Part shown: in pieces, positions 49,932 to 57,789 of the stretch
Position numbering within the stretch: the first letter of the stretch is position 1
Layout of the letters: every line of letters starts with the position of its first letter
Assembly (NCBI RefSeq): GCF_013778505.1
Contig: NZ_JAAOWU010000004.1
Span: forward strand, 310,001 to 374,000
Direction of reading: 5' to 3'
Length of the DNA: 64,000 bases
From: Pseudomonas sivasensis
GTDB lineage: Bacteria > Pseudomonadota > Gammaproteobacteria > Pseudomonadales > Pseudomonadaceae
Made by a program: the position numbers and the translations under genes
Notes under the pieces: generated by a model
Database searches by the model: none
Seen by the model: only the letters and a program-made list of their open reading frames with translations
What the model was told of the DNA's origin: nothing

Positions 49932-50978
49932 CTATTTTTTCCCTTCAAGTTTTTCGTAGGCTTTTTGCATAAGGACGTCGTAGTTGCCGTAGTCCTCACC
50001 GTTATAGTTACGCGCCATTCCAGTAAAGTCTTTGGCCTTCATGGCCTTCATCAACGCAGGGCTCTTACTGCAAAAGCCGAGGAACGCCTTTAGTTGGTTG
50101 CCAGCATTCACCTTTAATGCCGCCGAAAACTCAAATACCGTCTTGTACCCGCACGACGCAAAGTTGAAACCCATGATCTGGAACATGCCCCACGATGCCG
50201 ACATCAATGCGGCTTCCTGATCCAGGGCGAATGCGGTAGCCATGGTTTCCCAAGCCTTTGTCTGGTCCTTGTTGTTCGCCTGCCACTGCGGCCCTGCTTT
50301 TTTCTTGTAGGGGTAGGACAGCAGCGGGTGCGCCTGGTCATAGATGTGCTTGGTGTATTTGCGAAACAGGTGACCTTCAAAGGCGATCACCGGCAGCTTG
50401 GCCGGCCCGAAGCCGGAGCGCCCGCCAGATTCCACGGTGGCGAAGGCCTTGATGATATTCACCGAAATACCGCTACCCAGTTGCGTAGCGGCGTTCTGGA
50501 AGTCCGTTTCGCTAAGGGTCATGCCCCCGTCGCACGTGGCCTGGAGCATCAATTGCCGGTTACGCCGCTCGGCCTCAATCATCGCGCGCATGCGGTCCAG
50601 GTACACATTGACCGTGGCCTGCACCGCGTCGCCCTGGTTGTTGCCAAATGCGTTGAGAAAACTCGGTATACGCATCGTCGGGAAGGACTTCACCGGCACC
50701 TTCACCGCCTCTTCGATCAGGCTGTTAAACGTGCGACCGGTGGGGTCGACCACACCATCTGGATGGGCGTATTTGAGATGGCGAAACTGATACTGGCTGA
50801 TGCACTGCACCAACTGACCATCGCATTTGCCGTTTTCGGCCAACGGGAAACCCATCTTGGGAATGATCAGATTGAATAAATATTGGATGCACTGCACATC
50901 GGCGGGCAAGTTGCGGGCTTTACCCGGAGCGCCTACCGAAGCACTGATAAGACGAGGTAAACCTTGCAGGCTTTTCAT
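49932..50978 (-). CDS. N-acetylmuramidase-domain protein (DUF3380), candidate secreted effector
   Basis: This 348-residue protein has an N-terminal peptidoglycan-binding-like region (about 25-95, with NGKCDGQLVQCISQYQF and VVDPTGRTFNSL) and a C-terminal muramidase domain (about 150-345). The domain shows AFATVESGGRSGFG, VIAFEGHLFRKYT with the likely catalytic Glu, and SWGMFQIMGFN. There is no signal peptide, so secretion would need another route such as type VI secretion. The ATG at 50978 is chosen because AAGGA lies eight bases upstream; another ATG at 50987 overlaps that site. The next gene encodes a periplasmic SH3-like protein. Confidence 0.75.
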   Translation of the reverse strand: MKSLQGLPRLISASVGAPGKARNLPADVQCIQYLFNLIIPKMGFPLAENGKCDGQLVQCISQYQFRHLKYAHPDGVVDPTGRTFNSLIEEAVKVPVKSFPTMRIPSFLNAFGNNQGDAVQATVNVYLDRMRAMIEAERRNRQLMLQATCDGGMTLSETDFQNAATQLGSGISVNIIKAFATVESGGRSGFGPAKLPVIAFEGHLFRKYTKHIYDQAHPLLSYPYKKKAGPQWQANNKDQTKAWETMATAFALDQEAALMSASWGMFQIMGFNFASCGYKTVFEFSAALKVNAGNQLKAFLGFCSKSPALMKAMKAKDFTGMARNYNGEDYGNYDVLMQKAYEKLEGKK

Positions 50979-51212
50979 CACAGACATCCTTGTTAGTTAA
51001 AGAAGTGATAGCACTTCAATATCAATTCAGCGCCATTGTCATATTCTGAAACAAGTGGCCGGCGCAAACTAACAAGGCGGTTTAGGGTTGTCCAGCGGGG
51101 GTTTGGAAAGTTGTGAAACAGCCGTCATCGACTGCGCAATAAAGATCGGCAGTTGGCTGAAAATAAGAAGTTTTGATTTGAATCGAAGGGGTATTGCAAG
51201 GAGGAGCGTTAT

Positions 51213-51330
51213 GGAGGCAACCCCACCAGCCACACCCCGGCACACAATGTTCCCGCTGTGGCTGCTGCCTTCCGGCTCTGACCGGGTGGCATGCAAGCAT
51301 GCTCGGCAATCGTTGCGGGCCTTACGGTAC
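51213..51330 (-). pseudogene. Second, truncated 4.5S RNA-like copy at the island left end
   Basis: The minus strand carries the full ffs 3' half (GGTCAGAGCCGGAAGGCAGC, the conserved domain IV loop, through TGGGGTTGCCTCC) and, further upstream, CCCGCAACGATT (51308-51319), also in ffs. Between these the sequence differs from the intact gene and is twelve bases longer, and no 5' strand complementary to the 3' end is seen. It is the left attachment-site remnant: displaced native ffs 3' end joined to island sequence. Confidence 0.8.
51219..51283. repeat. Left 65-bp attachment repeat (attL)
   Basis: This 65-bp block is identical, in the same orientation, to 57824-57888. Both are the 3' half of the 4.5S RNA gene. 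The pair bounds a 6.6-kb island with an integrase gene just inside the left repeat, so these are the attL and attR cores. Confidence 0.93.
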
Positions 51331-51415
51331 AAGGGTTTCAGGCTCTTTTGGTTGCAATATCTCTACCGTGCAAACTCCCTGCACGGGCAGTAAAAACTTG
51401 GGGTGTAGCCAGCAC

Positions 51416-51451
51416 TGTCACACTTTGCTGTAACACTTTGGTGTCACACCC
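51416..51451 (+). promoter_or_regulatory. Cluster of integrase arm-site-like repeats
   Basis: Three related 10- to 12-mers lie in tandem just before the integrase gene: TGTCACACTTTG (51416), TGTAACACTTTG (51429) and TGTCACACCC (51442). A fourth, TGTCACACTTCG, lies just inside the other end at 57760-57771. This distribution resembles arm-type binding sites of a tyrosine integrase. Confidence 0.55.
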
Positions 51452-52744
51452 ATGGCTTACATGATCAAGCGCGGGGCGCTCTATTACCTCAATCTCAAGC
51501 TACCCAAGCTCCTCTTCCCGAGGTGTCACACTTTACGTTTGAGCCTGAACATCCGGCAGCGGCAGAGCGCCCTGTTCCTCGCTGCTTCACTCGCCCAGCA
51601 AGTCCACAGCCACTTGAACGCCCACCCCATGGCCGACCTTCAGACGCTGCGTAGGCTGTGTTCGGAGTGGCGAGATGCTACCCCAACGCAGCCCATCCAG
51701 ACTGCTCCAAGGAAGGCGCCAGCTGCCACCATGAAGCGGAATAGCGACGGCCCTACACTCGCCAGCTTATCCAAGCTCTATATAGAAGAAGGAAAACGTG
51801 GTGGCACATGGCGTGAGGTCAGCACGCACGAAATCGAACGCTCATTACGAGACTTGTTCGAACTGATGGGTGACATGCCCGTGGAAGCATTCGACGTCCA
51901 GCAAGCCCGCCTGTTGAAAGATCGTTTGAGTCGCTGCCCGCAATACTTCGGCCTACGCCCCGAGTACGAGGGCAAGACCCTAAAGCAGGTGGTTGAGTCA
52001 GGCGCCACTTACAAGACCATCACCGCCGTTACCGTGAACAATCGCTTACGCAAGCTCTCTGCCTTCCTGAACTGGTGCAAGACAAATGGATATGTAGTGG
52101 ATAATCCTCTGGTGGGCATGAAGGTGATGACTGGATCGGCCAAGGAGGCACGGTTGTCCTTTGATCGACACGATCTGACCACCCTGCTCAATCTGGATGC
52201 ACTCAAAACAGAAGCCCGAAAGCATCCATGGCGCTACTGGTTGCCGCTCCTAGGGCGAGCCACCGGGGCACGATTGGAAGAACTCTGCCAATTGCGGGTG
52301 GATGACTTCATCGAGCAACAGGGCATGCAGTGCATCCGCATCGATGACAGCCGTGAAGGCCAGAACCTCAAGAACGCCAGCAGCCGACGCTTGCTACCCC
52401 TCCACCCCACCTTGATCGAGCTTGGCCTACTACAGCAGGTTGAATCAGTCCGAACGACTGGAGTAGATCGCCTGTTCCCTGAACTGGAGCCAGTAAGAGG
52501 AAAGCTGGGCCATGCCCCCTCCAAGTGGTTTGGCAGATACAAGACGAAGTGCGGCATCACTGATCCGAAGAAGACGTTCCACAGCTTCCGCCATACGCTG
52601 ATTGATGATTTGCGGGACGCTGGTGTGCAAGATTCACTGATCAAGCGAATCGTAGGACATGAGGACAGCTCGGTGACATTCGGCATCTATGGCAGCAGGA
52701 CACCGCTGAAAGCGATGGCGGCGGCACTGAAACACATCACCTGA
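51452..52744 (+). CDS. int: Tyrosine site-specific integrase
   Basis: This 430-residue recombinase shows the catalytic set of the tyrosine integrase family: Arg in ATGARLEELCQL, HSFRHTLIDDLR with His and Arg, GHEDSSVTFGIYG with His and the nucleophilic Tyr near residue 412. The N-terminal 80 residues resemble the DUF6538 domain of many island integrases, followed by a SAM-like core-binding domain (about 105-215). It lies 170 bases inside the left attachment repeat and should catalyse insertion into and excision from ffs. Confidence 0.92.
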   Translation: MAYMIKRGALYYLNLKLPKLLFPRCHTLRLSLNIRQRQSALFLAASLAQQVHSHLNAHPMADLQTLRRLCSEWRDATPTQPIQTAPRKAPAATMKRNSDGPTLASLSKLYIEEGKRGGTWREVSTHEIERSLRDLFELMGDMPVEAFDVQQARLLKDRLSRCPQYFGLRPEYEGKTLKQVVESGATYKTITAVTVNNRLRKLSAFLNWCKTNGYVVDNPLVGMKVMTGSAKEARLSFDRHDLTTLLNLDALKTEARKHPWRYWLPLLGRATGARLEELCQLRVDDFIEQQGMQCIRIDDSREGQNLKNASSRRLLPLHPTLIELGLLQQVESVRTTGVDRLFPELEPVRGKLGHAPSKWFGRYKTKCGITDPKKTFHSFRHTLIDDLRDAGVQDSLIKRIVGHEDSSVTFGIYGSRTPLKAMAAALKHIT

Positions 52745-53046
52745 CCAACAGAGACTGGGCGACTGGTTCACACGCCAGCGCCCCATCACTGGACACCATC
52801 AACATGGCTGCTCATTAGCTTATGGAGGCAGACGTTCTAGACTTTCGAGCTACTTGAGCACGGATCGGAAACCTGCTGAAAACTTTGATAAACCTCGGCA
52901 AAACTTGCACCACTGCCTTCACATTCCAATCACCCACTTCCGTTCTGTCCAGTGTTTACGGGCTTACATTGTTGTCTGGACTAAGCAAAAGGCGTTCCTC
53001 ACCATGAAACTGGTTTTTGGCGAAATCTAGCTTGTCAAGTCCGGTC

Positions 53047-53074
53047 TTGACCGATCATCGAAATCGTGTATACT
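53047..53074 (+). promoter_or_regulatory. Sigma-70-type promoter of the island leader
   Basis: TTGACC (53047-53052) and TATACT (53069-53074) are separated by 16 bases. The promoter would drive the structured leader at 53080-53157 and the gene at 53240. The rest of 52745-53239 holds no gene I can see. Confidence 0.68.
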
Positions 53075-53079
53075 TCTCC

Positions 53080-53157
53080 GCCTACCCAGTAGGTAGACAG
53101 ACAGCTTAGAAGCCTCCACCGCGACCACCAAATTGGTGCCTTGCAAGGGGGCTTTTT
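53080..53157 (+). ncRNA. Structured leader with internal terminator, C4 antisense RNA-like
   Basis: Just after the promoter, CTACC-CAGTA-GGTAG can form a first hairpin. A second, larger structure pairs AAGCCTCC (53110-53117) with GGGGGCTT (53147-53154) around an inner hairpin (CACCAAATTGGTG), and ends in a short T-run. This is an intrinsic terminator inside the 5' leader of the gene at 53240. The layout (AGAAGCCTCC..., inner hairpin, GGGGGCTTTTT) recalls the C4 antisense RNAs of P1/P4-like phages, which control expression by premature termination and pairing. Identification as C4 is from memory of the motif. Confidence 0.5.
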
Positions 53158-53239
53158 AACGCCTGTGATTTACCAACCCTAACCGGCAGCTACCGAGAGG
53201 AATTGCCTATCGAAATGAACTAACAAAGGAGAACAATCC

Positions 53240-54112
53240 ATGTCGCATCCGCTCGCCTTCAAATCGCGTACCAACACCACCGCCACCAGTAAATTCCTCC
53301 CCACTTCCGACCTACTCTCCCCAGCAGAAGTGGAAGCATTGAATGCGCGTATCGCCGCTAACGCCGAACAGTGGCTGGCAGACAATGCACCGAAGACCAG
53401 AACGAAGGCCCCACGTAAGACAAAGAGTGAGCGCGGGAGAAAGCCCAAGATCATTGTGAACCCATTCTATGGCTTCATCGGTTACACGACGTATTGGGGA
53501 CGCTACCCGGTCTTTGCAGAAAGCGTTATAGAAGGAGTAGCGAGGCTGGATTGGCATGACCGCCCTATCGGGACAGGCGGAAAGTCCATGCCATTGTCTG
53601 TACGTAACCTTGCCGTGATTATCGAAAGCCTTCCTGTCGTTACCAACGAAGCGGTAGAAGACTTACTTCGCCTCGGAGAGAGACACGCCAGACGTTACGT
53701 CAAGGCGATTGAGCTGATCATCCCTAGCATGATGGAGTGCCGCCCTCGATCCCTCATCAACGAGATGGATGGCATCGAGCCTGAGCCGAAAGCATGCGAA
53801 TGGGATGACAGTGACGATCTCTACAGACCGAGCACCGAAGAGCTGGCGAAGCTTCACCACGACTTACGCACCTTGACCGAGTTTAGGACTGCGGAAGAGT
53901 ACGAAGCGGAATACCCAATGCTTCCAGCATCTTCAAGTGTCGTAGCTTTCCCTATTCGTCAACAGCACTCCAAGAAGCAGGATGTGTTACGGATGCTCGC
54001 ACAAGGCATGGCGGTTAAGGCCATTGAGAGGGACACTGATGTATCGGCAAAGACCATCAGGAAGTGGCGTGACGAAATGCAGACTGTGCAGGTCGAGTTG
54101 CAGGCCGCTTGA
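53240..54112 (+). CDS. Unknown island protein with C-terminal helix-turn-helix
   Basis: I do not recognise a named family. The 290-residue protein has a basic, Thr/Lys-rich segment (about 50-72, TRTKAPRKTKSERGRKPK) that looks like an AT-hook or flexible DNA-binding linker, a central region rich in conserved-looking aromatic residues (NPFYGFIGYTTYWGRYPVF) and a C-terminal helix-turn-helix (about 245-282: VLRMLAQGMAVKAIERDTDVSAKTI, interrupted in nature by a turn at DTD). AAGGAG precedes the ATG. The attenuator-like leader upstream implies tight control, as for a regulator or a protein harmful when overproduced. A short GC stem (54104-54117) spans its stop codon. Confidence 0.6.
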   Translation: MSHPLAFKSRTNTTATSKFLPTSDLLSPAEVEALNARIAANAEQWLADNAPKTRTKAPRKTKSERGRKPKIIVNPFYGFIGYTTYWGRYPVFAESVIEGVARLDWHDRPIGTGGKSMPLSVRNLAVIIESLPVVTNEAVEDLLRLGERHARRYVKAIELIIPSMMECRPRSLINEMDGIEPEPKACEWDDSDDLYRPSTEELAKLHHDLRTLTEFRTAEEYEAEYPMLPASSSVVAFPIRQQHSKKQDVLRMLAQGMAVKAIERDTDVSAKTIRKWRDEMQTVQVELQAA

Positions 54113-54166
54113 GCGGCTTCACTCGGGGGGGGGACTAATTCGGCCGCATGTATCATAGAAGCACTT

Positions 54167-54624
54167 CAATGCGGAGCATTGGGTGGAATACCATTTCATG
54201 CGAGGCATGAGCTAGAACAACAGTAGTCGTATCGTCCCGATACTGGATCAGCACACCATCCAATCCAATAGCATCAGCACACTCCAAGGCTTCTCGCTTT
54301 TGACCTTGATGTACTTGGTATGCGGAGCATGATGGGTACCCCGTTTAAGCGGCGCTTACAGGTTGATTCTACTGAAATGGAAAGGGGGATGAATGATATA
54401 CAATATCATCCCCAAAAACCTGAAGGCTGACCGCCTTGTGGTGCAACCAGTCAAGCGAAGCTTGTACAGATACCATCGTTAGCTCTCGCTAACCATCTTG
54501 CACCAATAGTCAAGATCAAAGGCAAGAGCTGGATTTGTGATGATTTGTTATTGGTGCTCTGTTCGACCGTCAGGTCAGTGGCGTTCAACGATTGAGCATG
54601 AACTACTGAAAGCTTGCCGCTTTC
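54167..54624. repeat. Array of about ten short perfect hairpins
   Basis: Within 460 non-coding bases there are ten small inverted repeats with 3- to 5-base loops: 54167-54181 (CAATGC-GGA-GCATTG), 54196-54210 (TCATGC-GAG-GCATGA), 54229-54243 (GTATCG-TCC-CGATAC), 54320-54330, 54346-54358 (TAAGC-GGC-GCTTA), 54393-54409 (ATGATAT-ACA-ATATCAT), 54423-54437, 54452-54464 (CAAGC-GAA-GCTTG), 54478-54493 (GTTAGC-TCTC-GCTAAC) and 54608-54624 (GAAAGC-TTGCC-GCTTTC). An 8-bp outer stem (54439-54446 with 54498-54505) encloses two of them. The stems differ in sequence, so this is a structural, not a sequence, repeat. Three loops are of the very stable GNA type. No gene is supported in 54113-54663. Confidence 0.72.
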
Positions 54625-54663
54625 GGTGCGAACGACCCAGTAGTGGCCGGATAGGAAGTCGAC

Positions 54664-54966
54664 TTAAGGCTTACCCCCCGAAATTACATCCAACCACCCC
54701 GGAGTCTTTTCCTCTGGTGCGAGGATTGGTGCTTTTCGAACAGAAGAGTCATGACCACTGGCTGCGTCTGCAATGATCGTGAGCTTGTCGTGCATAGACA
54801 CCAGTAGGAACCAAATGCCCGAACCGAAGCAGCCAACCAGAAAACCCAGTATTGCACCGATGACTTGGTGGCCTGCTCCGGAACCCACAATGGCACCTCC
54901 GATGACACTGAAGAGGATACCTAACCATGCGAAAAAGCTCACAACCTTAATGACCAGATGTTTCAT
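54664..54966 (-). CDS. Small island membrane protein of unknown function
   Basis: This 100-residue protein starts MKHLVIKVVSFFAWLG and has two hydrophobic segments (about 5-28 and 35-60) rich in Gly, with a soluble tail (DAASGHDSSVRKAPILAPEE). AGGGGTAGGG lies just before the ATG at 54966. I do not recognise the family. Two-span small proteins of this kind occur in mobile elements as superinfection or toxin-like factors, but nothing here proves that. It points toward the hairpin array. Confidence 0.5.
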   Translation of the reverse strand: MKHLVIKVVSFFAWLGILFSVIGGAIVGSGAGHQVIGAILGFLVGCFGSGIWFLLVSMHDKLTIIADAASGHDSSVRKAPILAPEEKTPGWLDVISGGKP

Positions 54967-55131
54967 CCCTACCCCTTTGCCTGTTGGCGCTCCAATATCA
55001 GATTGCCAGATTGTACAGAAGTGCAAAGGGTCAAGGTGAGTTAGCATCCCCCCTGAAGATACATACTCACCACCACAGGATAGAGCTGCTTCCTCACCAG
55101 TTCAGCTCCAGAGAACGAAAGGAATACTGCT

Positions 55132-55341
55132 ATGCGTATGTTTGTGACGGAGGAAAGGCTTTTGATCGCAATTCACGAAGGCAGGAAAACGAGGATTGCC
55201 AAGGAAGATGCCTCGACGTTTAGGATGTTGCTCGGCAGGGGCTTGGTAACGGGTACGAGTAGTGACGAAGCCGAGTTTATCAACGCCTCACTTACTCCGG
55301 CTGGTAACCAAGTGCTTTGGGAGATTTTCCGACGCGACTGA
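55132..55341 (+). CDS. Small hypothetical protein, possibly winged-helix
   Basis: This 69-residue frame has AAGGAA nine bases before its ATG. The sequence MRMFVTEERLLIAIHEGRKT, then STFRMLLGRGLVTG and LTPAGNQVLWEIF resembles a minimal winged-helix fold. It lies between the membrane protein (divergent) and the recombinase. I cannot name a family; the gene call rests on the ribosome binding site and fold-like pattern. Confidence 0.42.
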   Translation: MRMFVTEERLLIAIHEGRKTRIAKEDASTFRMLLGRGLVTGTSSDEAEFINASLTPAGNQVLWEIFRRD

Positions 55342-55488
55342 TTCTGTATCACCAGTGCACCTAGTTGCGTATACATCAGCGAGTACGGCTTGATGGCGCC
55401 TTGCAGGTGTACCGACTACGCCTATAGACAACCCAAACGAGCACAGATACAATCGGCACACCCAAAACGGTACAAGGCATTCAGCATC

Positions 55489-56100
55489 ATGTTCATCCGT
55501 GCTTACCTCCGAGCTTCGACCGACTCTCAAGACGCCAATCGTGCTAAAGGCGCTCTGATTCAGTTTGCTGCTGACAACGGTCATAAGATCGCTTCCTTCT
55601 ACACCGAGAACGAATCAGGGACGAAGCTAGACCGAGCTGAGCTGTTCCGGTTACTGGACGATAGCCACGATGGTGATGTGCTGCTGATTGAGCAGGTGGA
55701 TAGGCTCTCTCGCTTGTCTCCCGATGACTGGGCGAGCCTGAAAGCCATCATCGCAGCCAAGAAAGTCACAGTGGTGTCCCTTGACTTGGCTACCAGCCAT
55801 GCAGCATTGAAGCCCACTCAAGGCCAAGATGACTTCACCAAAGGCATGATCACTGCCGTAAACGGAATGCTGCTCGACATGCTCGCTGTGGTCGCACGCA
55901 AGGACTATGACGACCGTCGCCGCCGTCAGGCTGAGGGTATTGAGAAAGCCAAGGCCAGAGAGGTGTACAAGGGCCGACAGATCGATCAGGCACTTCATAA
56001 CCGCATCAAGGCATGTCTCGAGGCTGGTAAGAGTATCCGCAAGACTGCCGAGATTGTCGGCTGTGCAGTGTCCACGGTGCAACGAGTGAAGGCCGCGTAA
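55489..56100 (+). CDS. Serine recombinase (resolvase/invertase family)
   Basis: This 203-residue protein has the resolvase catalytic domain: AYLRASTDSQDANR with the nucleophilic Ser10 and Arg8, LLIEQVDRLSRLSPDDW with conserved Asp and Arg, and a C-terminal helix-turn-helix (SIRKTAEIVGCAVSTVQRV). The ATG at 55489 gives the family start; an upstream in-frame ATG at 55390 would add 33 unrelated residues. It could resolve multimers or invert a segment of the island. I did not find a convincing pair of inverted recombination sites beside it. Confidence 0.85.
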   Translation: MFIRAYLRASTDSQDANRAKGALIQFAADNGHKIASFYTENESGTKLDRAELFRLLDDSHDGDVLLIEQVDRLSRLSPDDWASLKAIIAAKKVTVVSLDLATSHAALKPTQGQDDFTKGMITAVNGMLLDMLAVVARKDYDDRRRRQAEGIEKAKAREVYKGRQIDQALHNRIKACLEAGKSIRKTAEIVGCAVSTVQRVKAA

Positions 56101-56482
56101 CATCATTGATGCTTGCCACGTCCCTGCCGCCCGGTCAGGGGCGACGAACCCTGATTGCCCTAACTTATTTTGAAATCAAGAACGATTCCTATTGACCAGC
56201 TCGCACTTGGCTAAGCACCTCGGGCAATAACAACACATTACATTTCCAGCTAGATAATCGAATAGATATGTAAGTGCACTGGAAATTTTCGGGGCGGGAT
56301 AGAAAACCGTGTCAAAGTCACTTGTCCGGTTGCTGCACCAGAACAGCTCTAATTATAGCCGCCATGAGTTATATCGCTGCAAACTTAAAGGCTCTTTCCA
56401 CCAAGAATAGAAGCGGACTACCCCACCCATTTTCTGGAAAGTGGGGAGCCTCTCAGTGCGAATGAACGATCGAGATAAAAAA
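56101..56482. other. Intergenic stretch between convergent island genes
   Basis: No gene is supported. A GC-rich stem (CCCTG near 56122 with CAGGG near 56136) follows the recombinase. ATTTCCAG (56242-56249) and CTGGAAAT (56279-56286) form an 8-bp inverted pair 29 bases apart, of unknown role. Confidence 0.4.
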
Positions 56483-57565
56483 TTACTCGTAGTACGAGAT
56501 AACCCCTTTCAGCTGTTCTGCGAAAACAAAGATATCATCTAGCGACTCTATCGGATGTCGAGTTTCGTTCTTCTCCCCATCGAAAAGACCGATGTACTTC
56601 TGACTCCGATTGAAATGGAGTCGGCAAATTGGTTTACGGTTGTTGTCATCGAGTAGAATACCGAAGTAGCTTTGCGTGTCTCGATGGACAATTCGCTTCG
56701 CGTCAACTACTGTCCTTACGATAGCCTTGACGATATGAAAGCCCTCCAGCTCGTCAAGTGTCGTCTGCACGCGATCCTCAGTAGACTCTTCGGGGGTATC
56801 ATTTGCTGCATCGCTTTGCACTGCCGCCATTGCATAGGATGGTTCGACAGCACCGCTCATAGCAGACTTCAAACGATCATTAACCTGATCCCCGAGAAAC
56901 TGAGCAGCCGCTTTCCGGGTCAAAGTAGTAAACTGCTCCCGAACCTTTTGTGTAATGATCCCATCATATACACGAGCAGCGAAGAACTTGACGAAATCTT
57001 CAGTCGGCTGACTGAACTGAACCGCCATTTCCTTCTTGATCTGGCTTACATACTTCAATTCGCCAGCAGCACTGATGATCGAATCGACGTCAAAGGCCGA
57101 CTTGGTGAGCTTCTGAAGCTCAGGAAGCACATGCTCATCAAGATCGAGCAGATCAAGCTCTAGAAATGGCTTTTCATCCATCTTGTTCGGTGCATCAAGG
57201 TCAGTGAAGAACTTGTAGACCCGCCCATTGGTCAGGATCGAAATCCGAGCATTGGTGACGTGGAAATATCTGAAAAGCTGACTGGCATGATTGATATTCA
57301 GCGGTTCTCCAATCTTCTTGCATTCAATCAGAATTTGAATCTCTCCATTCTTCATGATTGCGTAGTCGATTTTCTCACCCTTCTTGGTCCCGACATCACA
57401 GATGTACTCTGGCGTCACTTCTGAAGGATCAAACACGTCATACCCGAGCACGGAATTGATGAAAGGCATCACGAAGGCAATCTTCGTAGCCTCTTCCGTC
57501 TGGATTGCAGCGCCCTGCTGTCGAATTTTGGCGGATAACGCGTTCAGTCGCTCTAGAAATTCCAT
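56483..57565 (-). CDS. HsdR N-terminal-like restriction endonuclease domain protein
   Basis: This 360-residue protein resembles the stand-alone type I restriction HsdR N-terminal family (HSDR_N_2, PF13588-like). The nuclease-like core at about 28-125 contains VTPEYICDVGTKKGEKIDYAI and EIQILIECKKIGEPL, giving the PD-(D/E)xK pattern Asp...Glu-x-Lys (here Asp67, with ECK near 80-82). HASQLFRYFHVTNARISILTNG is the usual continuation. The C-terminal half (about 130-360) is not assigned. No methylase, specificity or motor subunit is nearby, so it is not a classical type I system. A role in defence or in cutting foreign or host DNA is plausible. Confidence 0.78.
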   Translation of the reverse strand: MEFLERLNALSAKIRQQGAAIQTEEATKIAFVMPFINSVLGYDVFDPSEVTPEYICDVGTKKGEKIDYAIMKNGEIQILIECKKIGEPLNINHASQLFRYFHVTNARISILTNGRVYKFFTDLDAPNKMDEKPFLELDLLDLDEHVLPELQKLTKSAFDVDSIISAAGELKYVSQIKKEMAVQFSQPTEDFVKFFAARVYDGIITQKVREQFTTLTRKAAAQFLGDQVNDRLKSAMSGAVEPSYAMAAVQSDAANDTPEESTEDRVQTTLDELEGFHIVKAIVRTVVDAKRIVHRDTQSYFGILLDDNNRKPICRLHFNRSQKYIGLFDGEKNETRHPIESLDDIFVFAEQLKGVISYYE

Positions 57566-57789
57566 ATCTCGTTCCTTGCATAGAGAGCACTATCCTAGTG
57601 GGAGCCACCAATGCTGGCAATTCTGAATCACACCCCAGCCGAACGAAGAGACCAGTGGTGGATTGCGAAAATTGAGACGATGCGGAGAGAGACTTGGAAG
57701 GAGGTAGGCTGCAAGCTAAAATGTCGAGCATGATGCACCACTTCGGTGTACCTACACGCTGTCACACTTCGAGATTTTTGACTGAGAAA
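57566..57789. other. Island right-end non-coding stretch
   Basis: No gene is supported. It holds one arm-site-like motif, TGTCACACTTCG (57760-57771). The matching cluster lies at the left end before the integrase. Confidence 0.45.

Noticed and set aside
54167..54624. CRISPR array or integron attC cassette array as explanation of the hairpin region
   Set aside because: There are no identical direct repeats with regular spacers, the stems differ in sequence, and no attC-type core sites or cas genes are seen.
55390..55488. Upstream start for the serine recombinase
   Set aside because: The extra 33 residues are unlike the family; the internal ATG at 55489 gives the standard N-terminus close to the catalytic Ser.
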